A stretch of 33,299 nucleotides of DNA, taken from contig JAOPYL010000357.1 in NCBI GenBank assembly GCA_025964625.1, forward strand, positions 1 through 33,299. Reading direction: 5' to 3'. This DNA is from Actinoallomurus sp. (GTDB lineage: Bacteria > Actinomycetota > Actinomycetes > Streptosporangiales > Streptosporangiaceae). A program made the position numbers and the translations under genes. Of the stretch, positions 1-7,752 are shown piece by piece (position 1 is the first letter of the stretch; the number at the start of each line of letters is the position of its first letter). The notes below the pieces were generated by a model. It saw only the letters and a program-made list of their open reading frames with translations, did not search any database and was not told the origin of the DNA.

Positions 1-762
1 GAGGAGAACGGCTTCCTCTCGGTCGAGGCGCTCCTGCGGCCGGAGGAGGTCGAGACATACCGGGCCGAGTTGCGGCGGCTGTCCACCGACGAGGCGATCC
101 TGCGCGATGACCGGACCGTCACCGAGCGCGGATCCGACGAGGTCCGGTCGATCTTCCAGGTCCACAAGATCAGCGACGTGTTCGCCGAGCTGGTGACCGA
201 CTCTCGGGTGGTGGGCCGGGCGCGCCAGATCCTGGGTTCGGACGTGTACGTGCATCAGAGCCGGGTCAACTACAAGCCGGGTTTCAAGGGCAAGGACTTC
301 TACTGGCATTCTGACTTTGAGACCTGGCACGCCGAGGACGGGATGCCCCGGATGCGCGCGGTGAGCATCTCGATCGCGCTGACGGAGAACTTCCTCCACA
401 ACGGCGCGCTGATGATCATGCCGGGGTCGCACAGGACGTTCGTGTCGTGCGTGGGCGAGACTCCGGCGGATCACTACAAGGAGTCGCTGCGCGGTCAGGA
501 GATCGGCACTCCTGACTCCGACAGTCTGTCCATCCTCGCCAACAAGCACGGCATCGACCTGTTCATCGGCCCGGCCGGTTCGGCGACGATGTTCGACTGC
601 AACTGCATGCACGGCTCCAACGGCAACATCACGCCGTTCCCGCGCTCGAACGTCTTCATCGTCTTCAACAGTGTCGAGAACGCCTGCGTCGACCCCTTCG
701 CCGCGCCCTCGCGCCGACCCGACTTCATCGCCGCCCGCGACTTCACACCCGTCGGCACCTGA
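1..762 (+). CDS. ectD: Ectoine hydroxylase, C-terminal part (5' end outside window)
   Basis: Non-heme Fe(II)/2-oxoglutarate dioxygenase of the phytanoyl-CoA dioxygenase superfamily that converts ectoine to 5-hydroxyectoine, a cytoplasmic compatible solute. The reading frame is open from base 1, so 253 residues are visible of a family length near 300; the start lies upstream. The Fe-binding HxD is seen at visible residues 103-105 (WHSDFETWH) and the distal His at 204 (CMHGSN). The following PRSNVFIVFN segment carries the Arg expected to bind 2-oxoglutarate. The stretch around ENFLHNGALMIMPGSH is characteristic of EctD. ectABC would be expected just upstream, outside the window. Identification is by recognisable family motifs; the function is established for the family. 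Confidence 0.93.
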   Translation, partial: EENGFLSVEALLRPEEVETYRAELRRLSTDEAILRDDRTVTERGSDEVRSIFQVHKISDVFAELVTDSRVVGRARQILGSDVYVHQSRVNYKPGFKGKDFYWHSDFETWHAEDGMPRMRAVSISIALTENFLHNGALMIMPGSHRTFVSCVGETPADHYKESLRGQEIGTPDSDSLSILANKHGIDLFIGPAGSATMFDCNCMHGSNGNITPFPRSNVFIVFNSVENACVDPFAAPSRRPDFIAARDFTPVGT

Positions 763-768
763 GACAGC

Positions 769-800
769 CCCTCGCCCGCCGCGGTCGTGGCGGGTGAGGG
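769..800 (+). terminator. Hairpin terminator between convergent ectD and CHAP gene
   Basis: Arms at 769-780 (CCCTCGCCCGCC) and 789-800 (GGCGGGTGAGGG) form a 12-bp stem with an 8-nt loop, 6 nt after the ectD stop. In plus-strand RNA all pairs hold, one being G-U; in minus-strand RNA that pair becomes a C-A mismatch, so the hairpin favours ectD transcripts. There is no U-tract, which is common for actinobacterial terminators. Confidence 0.7.
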
Positions 801-831
801 CCGCGCCCGCCATGATGGCGGCGTTGGATGG

Positions 832-1896
832 CTATCCGCCGGGGCAGTGCGGCATCCCTGGCGAATAGCCGTCGGATCCGATCGTCGGCGTGTTCGTGTA
901 CCAGTCGTAGACCCAGTATCCGTCCGACCGCTGATCCCAGGTGGTGAATGGTTCCCCGTTGTGGACCCGGCCGTCGACCTGGTCACCGCGGATGGTCTGA
1001 CACAACACGCTCTGCGAGCTGCCCTCGGCGACATGGTCAACGACATTCTTGATGTGCGGCTGGGCCTGGACGGCAAGGCTTCCGTCGGTTCCGGTGACCT
1101 TGTAGGTACCCGGCGTGGTGTGGGAGAGCCCGCCGTCGTGGACGTGCAGGAAGTGGTCGGGCCAGCTGACAAAGAACGGGCCGTGCCCGTTGGATGTATC
1201 GGTGGCGCCGCCGGGCGGCATGAGCAGGGTGGAGAACTTGCTGTCTTCGCGCAGGTTGTACTGCGCGAGGTCGATGGAGCCGTCGGAGTTCACTGCGGTG
1301 ACGTAGGCGACGTGGCCGATGGTGAACGCACCCCGATCGCCGCCGTTGACCCATTGGGCGATCGAGCCGATGGCGGGTGTGCTGTTCACGATGAATCCGG
1401 CATGGGCGGCGGACACGTTCCAGTCGCCGGCGTTGCCCCAGTTGTAGGTGACGGGACTCTTGGATCGCCCATCGGTCGGAAACCAGCCGTTGTCACCGAG
1501 GTAGGGTGCCCGCTGGTCGCCGCCGTTGTTCTGATAGATCATCCAAGCGGTGTAGGACACGCACTGGCCGTATGCCATGCCCCACTGGTCGCCGCCGTTT
1601 TGGTAGGTCAGTCCGGCCCAAGGGTAGTCCGTCGTGGGTGGCATGGCGGTCTGGGCCGTGGCGGGCACGATCGCGGTGCTGCGGTGCGCGGCTCTCGTCG
1701 CGCTGCTGACGCTGATGGTCTTGGGTGTGTGGCCGGTGCCGGCCGAATGCGGTGGCGAGGCAGCGTACACGGGACCGCCCAGTACGCGTACAACGGCGAC
1801 TGTCAGCCCGAGCGTGATCGTGGCGAGGCGCCGGGCTGTGCGAGGCCAATGACGCCGAGATGGTAGGCCGCCGGGCTGTGGTCTGCGGACTGTCAT
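832..1896 (-). CDS. Secreted CHAP-domain protein (putative cell-wall amidase/peptidase)
   Basis: 354-residue exported protein. The ATG at 1896 is preferred over an upstream in-frame start because AGAGGA lies about 8 nt before it and a signal peptide follows directly: twin Arg pairs, then a hydrophobic stretch ending near GPVYAAS. The middle is a CHAP domain (NlpC/P60-like fold) with the catalytic Cys at about residue 112 in YGQCVSYTAW and His at about 195 in IGHVAYVTAV. The C-terminal third, starting near TYKVTGTDGSLAVQ and containing a WVYDWYTNT segment, looks like an SH3-type wall-binding module. CHAP enzymes usually cleave peptidoglycan cross-links or glutathionylspermidine-like amides; the actual substrate is not known here. 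It is followed downstream by ectD in convergent orientation. Confidence 0.82.
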   Translation of the reverse strand: MTVRRPQPGGLPSRRHWPRTARRLATITLGLTVAVVRVLGGPVYAASPPHSAGTGHTPKTISVSSATRAAHRSTAIVPATAQTAMPPTTDYPWAGLTYQNGGDQWGMAYGQCVSYTAWMIYQNNGGDQRAPYLGDNGWFPTDGRSKSPVTYNWGNAGDWNVSAAHAGFIVNSTPAIGSIAQWVNGGDRGAFTIGHVAYVTAVNSDGSIDLAQYNLREDSKFSTLLMPPGGATDTSNGHGPFFVSWPDHFLHVHDGGLSHTTPGTYKVTGTDGSLAVQAQPHIKNVVDHVAEGSSQSVLCQTIRGDQVDGRVHNGEPFTTWDQRSDGYWVYDWYTNTPTIGSDGYSPGMPHCPGG

Positions 1897-1987
1897 GACA
1901 GAGGGTCCTCTTTTCAGGAGAGCTGCTCGCCTTCGTGAGGCGGACGCACGAGGGCCTGCCCATCGGCAGTCCCTGAGCACCTGACCG

Positions 1988-3415
1988 TTACGTCACGGTC
2001 CCTGGTCGGCCGGTGCTGAGTGCGGTGTCGTCGATGACGAAGGAGGTCTGCTTCGTGTAGTCCTCGCTGCCGGTGAACTTGAGGGTGATGGTCTGGCCGA
2101 TGTAGCCGGCCAGGTTGAAGGTCCGCTGGGTGTAGCCGGAGGCGTGGTCGGCGTTGGAGTACGTGGCCAAGGTGGCGAGGACGGTTCCGGAGCCGCCCAG
2201 GATTTGTACCTGGAGCGTGTCGTAGGCCGTGGTCCCGGTCTCCGCGGTGTCGACGTGCAGCCAGAACGACAGCGTTGCGGCGCTCGCACTGGCGGGGATG
2301 GTGACCTGCTGGGACAGCGTGTCGGTGCGGGTGGTGCCATGGCCGTCGAGCCAGGCGTCCCAGATACCGGAGTGCGACGGCTCGGAGGAGCTGTTGCTGA
2401 TGACTCCGGTGCCCGTCGACCAGGGCGTTGCGGTCCCGGTCTCGAATCCGGGGTTGCCGAGCAGTTGCGACCCGGTGCCGGAACCGATCGTCCAGGTGAA
2501 GGACGTGCTTCCGGCGGCACCGCCCGTGTCGGTCGCGGTGACGCTCACGTTCGAGGTGCCGGATGTGGTGGGAGTGCCGGAGATCAACCCGGTTGAGGAG
2601 TTGATCGATAGGCCGGTGGGCAGCGCGGTCGCACGGTAGGACAGAGTGCCGCCCGCGGTGTCGGTCGCCGCGATCTGCAGGCTCGCCGGGGTGCCGACGG
2701 TACCGGTCTGGTTCCCCGGGTTGGTGACGGTCACGCTTCCACCGCTGCCGGAGCCGAACTGGATGTCGAGAAGGGCGTGCAGTTCGATGGCGTTCGGCGC
2801 TATTCCGGTCTGGCCGTGGTTGAAGTCGAAGAAGCCGACGCCGGTAACCGTGACCGGTACATTCGCGGTCTTGAAACTTCCGGTGGCGGTGTATTTCGCG
2901 TCGAAAGCGCCGCGGGCCTTCTGGATGCTGGACAGCAGCGGACTCCCCGAGCCGACGCAGGTCGGGTCGGGAATCTCACCGATCATCGTGTGGCCGGGCC
3001 CGTTCGAGAGCACCAGGTGGTAGTCGGAGTCGGCTTCCAGTTTGTACTGGGTCAGGGTGGCCTGCAGGCGATACACGGTCGTCTCGGTCGGCTTCACGCG
3101 GTTGTTGGCCGGCAGGTTCGACGGCGCTGGAATCGCTCCCAGCGAGGCGATCGTCGTCTGGGTGGTGGACTGCAGATTGATCGATCCGGCGTCGGCGTCG
3201 GTGCCGGTCTTGACCGACCAGCGCTCCACCCCGCAGCTTCCAGTGAGCGCGCCCGCGTGCTTGACCACCTCCTCGTGCTCCTCGGCATCCGGCTTCGGGC
3301 TACGCCGGGGACCGGCATTCGACCCCCCGGCGGTCGCCACGACGACGCAGGCCAGCAGTGCGACGAAGATCGCCAGGATCCGGATGAGCCTGTTGGACGG
3401 GATGAACCTGGACAC
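1988..3415 (-). CDS. Secreted multi-domain protein with Ig-like (He_PIG) and C-terminal jelly-roll-like module
   Basis: 475 residues starting at GTG 3415, with GGAGG 6 nt upstream. An N-terminal hydrophobic segment (about 10-30) is a signal peptide or anchor. Residues about 57-220 form a domain of unknown function starting CGVERWSVKTGTDAD and ending with GQTGIAPNAIELHALLDI. I recall this pattern from other secreted bacterial proteins but cannot assign an activity. Residues about 228-310 match a putative Ig-like domain: GTVGTPASLQIAATD, then LPTGLSINSSTGLISGTPT. Residues 317-475 (GNPGFETGTATPWST to SFVIDD) resemble a carbohydrate-binding type beta-sandwich. No catalytic site is recognisable; binding or adhesion is an inference. 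It lies 91 nt upstream of the CHAP gene on the same strand and may be co-transcribed with it. Confidence 0.75.
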   Translation of the reverse strand: MSRFIPSNRLIRILAIFVALLACVVVATAGGSNAGPRRSPKPDAEEHEEVVKHAGALTGSCGVERWSVKTGTDADAGSINLQSTTQTTIASLGAIPAPSNLPANNRVKPTETTVYRLQATLTQYKLEADSDYHLVLSNGPGHTMIGEIPDPTCVGSGSPLLSSIQKARGAFDAKYTATGSFKTANVPVTVTGVGFFDFNHGQTGIAPNAIELHALLDIQFGSGSGGSVTVTNPGNQTGTVGTPASLQIAATDTAGGTLSYRATALPTGLSINSSTGLISGTPTTSGTSNVSVTATDTGGAAGSTSFTWTIGSGTGSQLLGNPGFETGTATPWSTGTGVISNSSSEPSHSGIWDAWLDGHGTTRTDTLSQQVTIPASASAATLSFWLHVDTAETGTTAYDTLQVQILGGSGTVLATLATYSNADHASGYTQRTFNLAGYIGQTITLKFTGSEDYTKQTSFVIDDTALSTGRPGTVT

Positions 3416-3571
3416 GAGCGCCTCCGAGCGGAGTTACGGGGATGACCACCGGCCGCGGATGCGGGTGGGGGTGGTGGAGGACGAACGGACGGGACCACTT
3501 CGAGGCGGTGGCATCAGCGTCGGCGCGCCTACCGCAGGTTGGCGCCCGGTGCGGTGGATGCGCCGGGCGGG

Positions 3572-3607
3572 GATCGGCACGGCGTTCCGTGGATCGCCGT
3601 GCCGATC
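3572..3607 (-). terminator. Perfect 13-bp hairpin downstream of the Asp-box protein gene
   Basis: Arms GATCGGCACGGCG (3572-3584) and CGCCGTGCCGATC (3595-3607) are perfect complements separated by 10 nt. The hairpin begins 17 nt after the stop codon of the minus-strand gene at 3624 and has no T-run, so it is a plausible intrinsic terminator of the actinobacterial type. It separates the Asp-box gene from the next gene on the same strand. Confidence 0.65.
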
Positions 3608-3623
3608 TTGTTCGGCTTGCTGC

Positions 3624-5069
3624 CTACCGGGCGGTCGGCGGTGTCGTGGCGTGCGGGCGGGTCCCGGTCGAGTAGACGGGTCCGGTGATGGCGCGGTGGG
3701 CGCCGCCGGTGATGGGCAGGCCGCCGGCGGGTTGGTACATCGCCTCGTCGAAGGTGCTGCCCGACGGTGCGTTGGCCACCGCGATGGTCGGCCAGGCACG
3801 GCCACCGGCGATGGAGGTGGAGATGTAGTCGCCGACCATGGGCCCCTGGCTGGTGTTGGCGATCCAGGACAGATTCATGGGTCCGGCGAGCTGGGCCGGG
3901 GCGCTCCAGCTCGAGCCGCCGTTGACCGAGGAGGTGTACCCGGCCGTCAGTTGGCACGTGGAAGCAGTGCAGTTCGCGATCGGATACCGGTAGTAGGCGA
4001 GGCCGATCTTGGCGGTCGATCCGGAAGTGGTGCGATCGACGCCGATGCCGGGGATGAAGTGGTCGCCGCCGTCGCTGGTGATGCGGGTGACCGCCCCCCA
4101 GGTGGTCTCGCTGGTGGACTTGCTCATCACGATGTCGTTGGCGGGGCAGCCGGACTGGAAGCGGCAGTCCTGCCAGGCGACGTACGCGGTGCCGGCTGAG
4201 TCGATCTCGGCGGTGGGCAGCGAGGAGGTGCGGAGCCCGCCGGCGACGGTGTGCTCTTGGACCGTGGCGACCAGCACGCCAGAGCGCCAGGTCGAGCCGC
4301 CGTCGATGGAGCGGAAGGAGCGGATCTGGCCGCTGTTGCTCTCGTACGGGACCAGGACGGTGCCGTTGGGCCGTACGACCGGCTGGCCACCGAGTCCCGT
4401 GGCGCTGGTGGCCTGCACCGACCAGGTGGATCCGCCGTTGGAGGAGGTGGCCATCTCGACCGTGTTGCCCGCGCCGTTGTCGTCGAACTCGGTGTAGCAG
4501 TTCCCGTAGTGGGAGCTGGCCGAGGTGTTGTCGCAGACGATCCAGTTCTTGTCCAGGCTGCCACCGGTCGCGGTCGTCACCGGGCTGGACCAGGTCAGGC
4601 CGCCGTCGGTGGAGCGACTGGTCACTACCGCCGCACCTGTGACACCGCTGCTGTCGGTGAGGGCGAGAGAGGAGATCATCCAGGTGTTGTGGCGGGCGTC
4701 GTAGGCGACCGCCGCGTCACTGACCCGGTCGAACCGGCCGCCGCCCTGGAACTTCGTGATGCCGGGCAGGAACCCGTGTGTCCAGGTCGCCCCTCCGTTG
4801 GTCGAGGTGGCGAAGCCGGTGTCGGAGGCCCCTCCATCGAAGAACCGGCCGACCTGGAACGCCGACACGATGGTGCTGCCGGAGGAGAACGTGTCCGGCT
4901 CGACCTCCGTCCTGTGCTGGCTCGTGGTGTTGGTGAACGGGTCGGTGCTCACCTGGGTGAGCGTCACATTGGCCAACGCCGGTCCACCACCGAGCAGCAT
5001 TGAGGCGACGGCGATCGGAACGGCGAGGGGGAGAAACGCGCCTCTGCGCAGACGGAAACGCGGGGCCAC
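3624..5069 (-). CDS. Secreted BNR/Asp-box repeat protein (sialidase-like beta-propeller)
   Basis: 481 residues from GTG 5069 with a near-perfect AGGAGGT ribosome site. The signal peptide covers residues 1-33, with cleavage near GGGPALA. Five Asp-box motifs (S/T-x-D/N-x-G-x-x-W type) occur at about 89-96 (STNGGATW), 153-160, 209-216, 254-261 and 381-388, the hallmark of six-bladed propellers in sialidases and related glycosidases. The complete set of sialidase catalytic residues (Arg triad, Tyr/Glu pair) cannot be confirmed by eye, so it may be a non-enzymatic propeller. The C-terminus is low-complexity. It lies beside two other secreted proteins and suggests an extracellular or wall-directed function. 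Confidence 0.78.
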   Translation of the reverse strand: MAPRFRLRRGAFLPLAVPIAVASMLLGGGPALANVTLTQVSTDPFTNTTSQHRTEVEPDTFSSGSTIVSAFQVGRFFDGGASDTGFATSTNGGATWTHGFLPGITKFQGGGRFDRVSDAAVAYDARHNTWMISSLALTDSSGVTGAAVVTSRSTDGGLTWSSPVTTATGGSLDKNWIVCDNTSASSHYGNCYTEFDDNGAGNTVEMATSSNGGSTWSVQATSATGLGGQPVVRPNGTVLVPYESNSGQIRSFRSIDGGSTWRSGVLVATVQEHTVAGGLRTSSLPTAEIDSAGTAYVAWQDCRFQSGCPANDIVMSKSTSETTWGAVTRITSDGGDHFIPGIGVDRTTSGSTAKIGLAYYRYPIANCTASTCQLTAGYTSSVNGGSSWSAPAQLAGPMNLSWIANTSQGPMVGDYISTSIAGGRAWPTIAVANAPSGSTFDEAMYQPAGGLPITGGAHRAITGPVYSTGTRPHATTPPTAR

Positions 5070-5146
5070 AGCGACCTCCTGAATGCTCTGGCGCTGAGGC
5101 CGGCACGGGGCGGGGGCCGACGGGATCGCTCAGGCAGAGCGCCCCT

Positions 5147-5175
5147 AATGTGATAAAAGGCGTACTCGCTGTCAA
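5147..5175 (-). promoter_or_regulatory. Putative sigma70-type promoter of the Asp-box protein gene
   Basis: On the minus strand TTGACA (5175-5170) is followed after 17 nt by CACATT (5152-5147), about 75 nt before the GTG start. It lies in the only locally AT-richer stretch of the 5070-5503 divergent spacer. Next to it is an inverted repeat GCCACC/GGTGGC (5188-5193 and 5201-5206) that could bind a regulator. Confidence 0.45.
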
Positions 5176-5503
5176 TAACGAAGTAACGCCACCAATACGC
5201 GGTGGCCTGATCCGGCCAAACCCGATGGAGCCGCAACTAGAATCACTTGGGGCACGAGCTGGGCCCGGGGGCCCGCAGTGCACTGTTGACCGCACGCCCA
5301 TGGCAAGATCGTGCTGGCCCACGCCGACAGCGGCCTGAGCGCCCGTATCACCGGCCATGGGCGCGGACGCACTGCCGCGTCACCCCGATGACGCCGATCT
5401 GACCAGCCCCTGGGGGAGGTCCTCAGGCTGGGGTGGGGCAGACGGGTGCAGGCGTGGAGGGTATAGGCCTAAAGGTGAGAGTTTCGGGGAGGACGAGTCG
5501 ACG

Positions 5504-7195
5504 ATGAGCCCGAACGTGTCCGACGGCGTGACGAGCTTCGCAGATTTGGGACTGAGGCCCGAGCTCCTGAACGCGCTGTCCGGTCTGGGCTATGAGGAGC
5601 CCACCCCCATCCAGCGCGAGGCGATTCCGCCGTTGTTGCAGGAGAGGGACCTGGTCGGGCAGGCCGCGACGGGGACGGGGAAAACGGCGGCGTTCGCGCT
5701 GCCGGTGCTGCAGCGGATGCCCGGCGACGGCCGGGGTGCCGGGCCGGCGGTCCTGGTCCTGGTGCCCACGCGCGAGCTGGCCGTGCAGGTCTCACAGGCG
5801 TTTCACACCTACGGCCGCGCGCTGGGCGTGCGAGTCCTGCCCATCTATGGCGGACAGCCGATCGGCTGGCAGGTGAAGGCGCTCGGGCGCGGGGTCGATG
5901 TCGTGGTCGCCACACCGGGACGTGCGCTGGACCACATCGGCCGCCAAACGCTTCGTCTGCGCGACGTGGAGACGGTCGTGCTGGACGAGGCGGACGAGAT
6001 GCTCGACATGGGGTTCGCCGACGACATCGAGGAGATCCTGCAGGAAACCCCCGAGGATCGCCAGACGGTGCTGTTCTCGGCGACGTTGCCGCCGCGGATC
6101 GAAGGGCTCACGGGCCGCTACCTCCGTGACCCGATCCGGATCCAGATGGGCCGCGAGGCGGCGGCTCCGGGAGAGGCCCCGCTGGTGCGGCAGAGCGCGT
6201 ACGTGGTCGCCCGGGCGCACAAGCCGGCGGCACTCGGGCGCGTACTCGACGTGGAGGCGCCCACGGCCGCGATCGTCTTCTGCCGCACCCGCGACGAGGT
6301 CGACCAGCTGACAGAGAACCTCAACGGACGCGGCTACCGAGCCGAGGCACTGCACGGCGGCATGAGCCAGGAGCACCGCGACCGCGTCATGGGGCGGCTG
6401 CGCAGCGGGACGGCCGAACTGCTCATCGCCACCGACGTGGCGGCGCGGGGGCTCGACATCGAGCAGCTGACCCACGTGGTCAACTACGACGTCCCCTCCG
6501 CGTCCGATTCGTACGTGCACCGCATCGGCAGGGTCGGCCGGGCCGGCCGCGAGGGCGTGGCCATCACCCTGGCGGAGCCGCGCGAGCACCGGATGCTCAA
6601 GGCGATCGAGCGGGCGACGAAGCAGCGGATTCCGGTGGAAAAGGTCCCCACCATCGCCGACCTGCGCGCGCGCCGCCTCGAGCTGACCCGCGCCACGCTG
6701 CAGGAAAGCCTCCTCGGCGACGACTTGGAGCACTTCCGGGCCGTGGTCGAGCCGCTCGCCGAGGAGTTCGACGTCATGGAGGTGGCGCTGGCCGCGGTCA
6801 AGCTGGCGTACGAGTCCAGCGGGGCGGCGACCGACGAGGAGGAGATCCCGGAGGTCGCCCAGCGGACCGGGCGGGAGGGACGGGACCGCGGGGAGGCCAC
6901 CGGACGCCGGGACCGGCGCGGCCGGGCACCCGCACAGGGCATGACGCGCTTGTTCTTCGGGGTCGGGCGCAGTGGCGGGATCCGGCCACAGGACCTGGTC
7001 GGTGCGATAGCCGGTGAGTCACACCTGTCCGGGCGCGACATCGGGGCGATCGAGATCGCTGACCGGTTCTCGCTGGTGGAGGTTCCGGAGTCCGCGGCCG
7101 ACGAGGTGATCAGGGCGCTGCGACGCAGCACCATCAAGGGAAGGAAGGCGACGGTCCGCCGAGAACGCGACACGGCGAACAAGCGATCCGGGTGA
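5504..7195 (+). CDS. deaD: DEAD-box ATP-dependent RNA helicase with C-terminal DbpA-type RNA-binding domain
   Basis: 563 residues; ATG 5504 is chosen because GGGGAGGA ends about 10 nt upstream and the upstream in-frame extension has no family similarity. All helicase motifs are present: Q motif around GYEEPTPIQ (29-37), Walker A ATGTGKT (55-61), PTRELAVQ (88-95), TPGR, DEAD (161-164), SAT (192-194), ARGLDIE (314-320) and HRIGRVGRAGR (339-349). A charged linker (about 445-478) leads to a C-terminal RNA-recognition-like domain of the DbpA type (TRLFFGVGR at 481 to VRRE at 554). The family unwinds structured RNA in ribosome assembly, mRNA turnover and cold adaptation. It appears monocistronic. 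The csdA/deaD symbol is by family, not proven orthology. Confidence 0.93.
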   Translation: MSPNVSDGVTSFADLGLRPELLNALSGLGYEEPTPIQREAIPPLLQERDLVGQAATGTGKTAAFALPVLQRMPGDGRGAGPAVLVLVPTRELAVQVSQAFHTYGRALGVRVLPIYGGQPIGWQVKALGRGVDVVVATPGRALDHIGRQTLRLRDVETVVLDEADEMLDMGFADDIEEILQETPEDRQTVLFSATLPPRIEGLTGRYLRDPIRIQMGREAAAPGEAPLVRQSAYVVARAHKPAALGRVLDVEAPTAAIVFCRTRDEVDQLTENLNGRGYRAEALHGGMSQEHRDRVMGRLRSGTAELLIATDVAARGLDIEQLTHVVNYDVPSASDSYVHRIGRVGRAGREGVAITLAEPREHRMLKAIERATKQRIPVEKVPTIADLRARRLELTRATLQESLLGDDLEHFRAVVEPLAEEFDVMEVALAAVKLAYESSGAATDEEEIPEVAQRTGREGRDRGEATGRRDRRGRAPAQGMTRLFFGVGRSGGIRPQDLVGAIAGESHLSGRDIGAIEIADRFSLVEVPESAADEVIRALRRSTIKGRKATVRRERDTANKRSG

Positions 7196-7265
7196 GGTGA
7201 GGTCGTAAAACCGAGGCCTGCCGCCGTGCGGATGCGCCCCGGTAACGGTGTCCGCCGTGCGGCGG

Positions 7266-7742
7266 TCACATCTTGGTCGCGGCGCTCCTGACGGCTTCGC
7301 GGATGCGGAAGTAGGTGCCGCAGCGGCAGATGTTACGGATCTCGTCGAAGTCGGCTTCGCCGATCTCGTGCCCTGCGGACCTGGCCTGCTTGACCTTTGC
7401 GATCGCAGCCATGATCTGGCCAGGTTGGCAGTAGCCGCACTGGGCGACGTCATAGTCGAGCCAGGCCTGCTGCATCGGATGCAGTGCGCCGGTCTTCTTG
7501 TCGGCGAGCCCTTCGATGGTGGTGATCTCGTCGGTCGGCTTGATATACGAGATCGGCACTGAGCACGGGTTGAACGCCTTGCCGTTGATGTGGCAGGTGC
7601 AGGCCTTGCAGACGTCCAGACCGCAACCGTACTTCGGGCCGGTGACACCGAGAATGTCGCGGAGCACCCACAGCAGCCGCAGGTCGTCCGGAGCGTCCAC
7701 CGTGACCTTGGCGCCGTTGAGTATGAAGGTGTGCTGTGGCAC
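7266..7742 (-). CDS. iorA: Isoquinoline 1-oxidoreductase-type [2Fe-2S] small subunit
   Basis: 158 residues from GTG 7742, with AAGGAG 6 nt upstream, 10 nt after the stop of the large-subunit gene. The N-terminal plant-ferredoxin-like [2Fe-2S] cluster is bound by C40, C45, C48 and C60 (YGCGLDVCKACTC). The C-terminal four-helix-bundle cluster is bound by C102, C105, C139 and C141 (QCGYCQPGQ and ICRCGTY). This subunit carries electrons from the molybdenum centre to an external acceptor. The length fits IorA, and the C-terminal CRCGTY is typical of the two-subunit IorAB group, which lacks an FAD subunit. Gene order here is large subunit first, then small. The true substrate, an N-heterocycle or an aldehyde, cannot be told from sequence. 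Confidence 0.88.
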   Translation of the reverse strand: MPQHTFILNGAKVTVDAPDDLRLLWVLRDILGVTGPKYGCGLDVCKACTCHINGKAFNPCSVPISYIKPTDEITTIEGLADKKTGALHPMQQAWLDYDVAQCGYCQPGQIMAAIAKVKQARSAGHEIGEADFDEIRNICRCGTYFRIREAVRSAATKM

Positions 7743-7752
7743 TGGTGGCTCC

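Noticed and set aside
787-1866. 359-codon plus-strand ORF
   Set aside because: Antisense to the CHAP protein; Gly/Val-rich without family similarity.
7221-7262. Direct repeat of CCGCCGTGCGG between the helicase and iorA genes
   Set aside because: Two copies of an 11-mer in a very GC-rich spacer are weak evidence; a terminator role for CCGCCG-TG-CGGCGG is possible, but the loop is too small to support a call.
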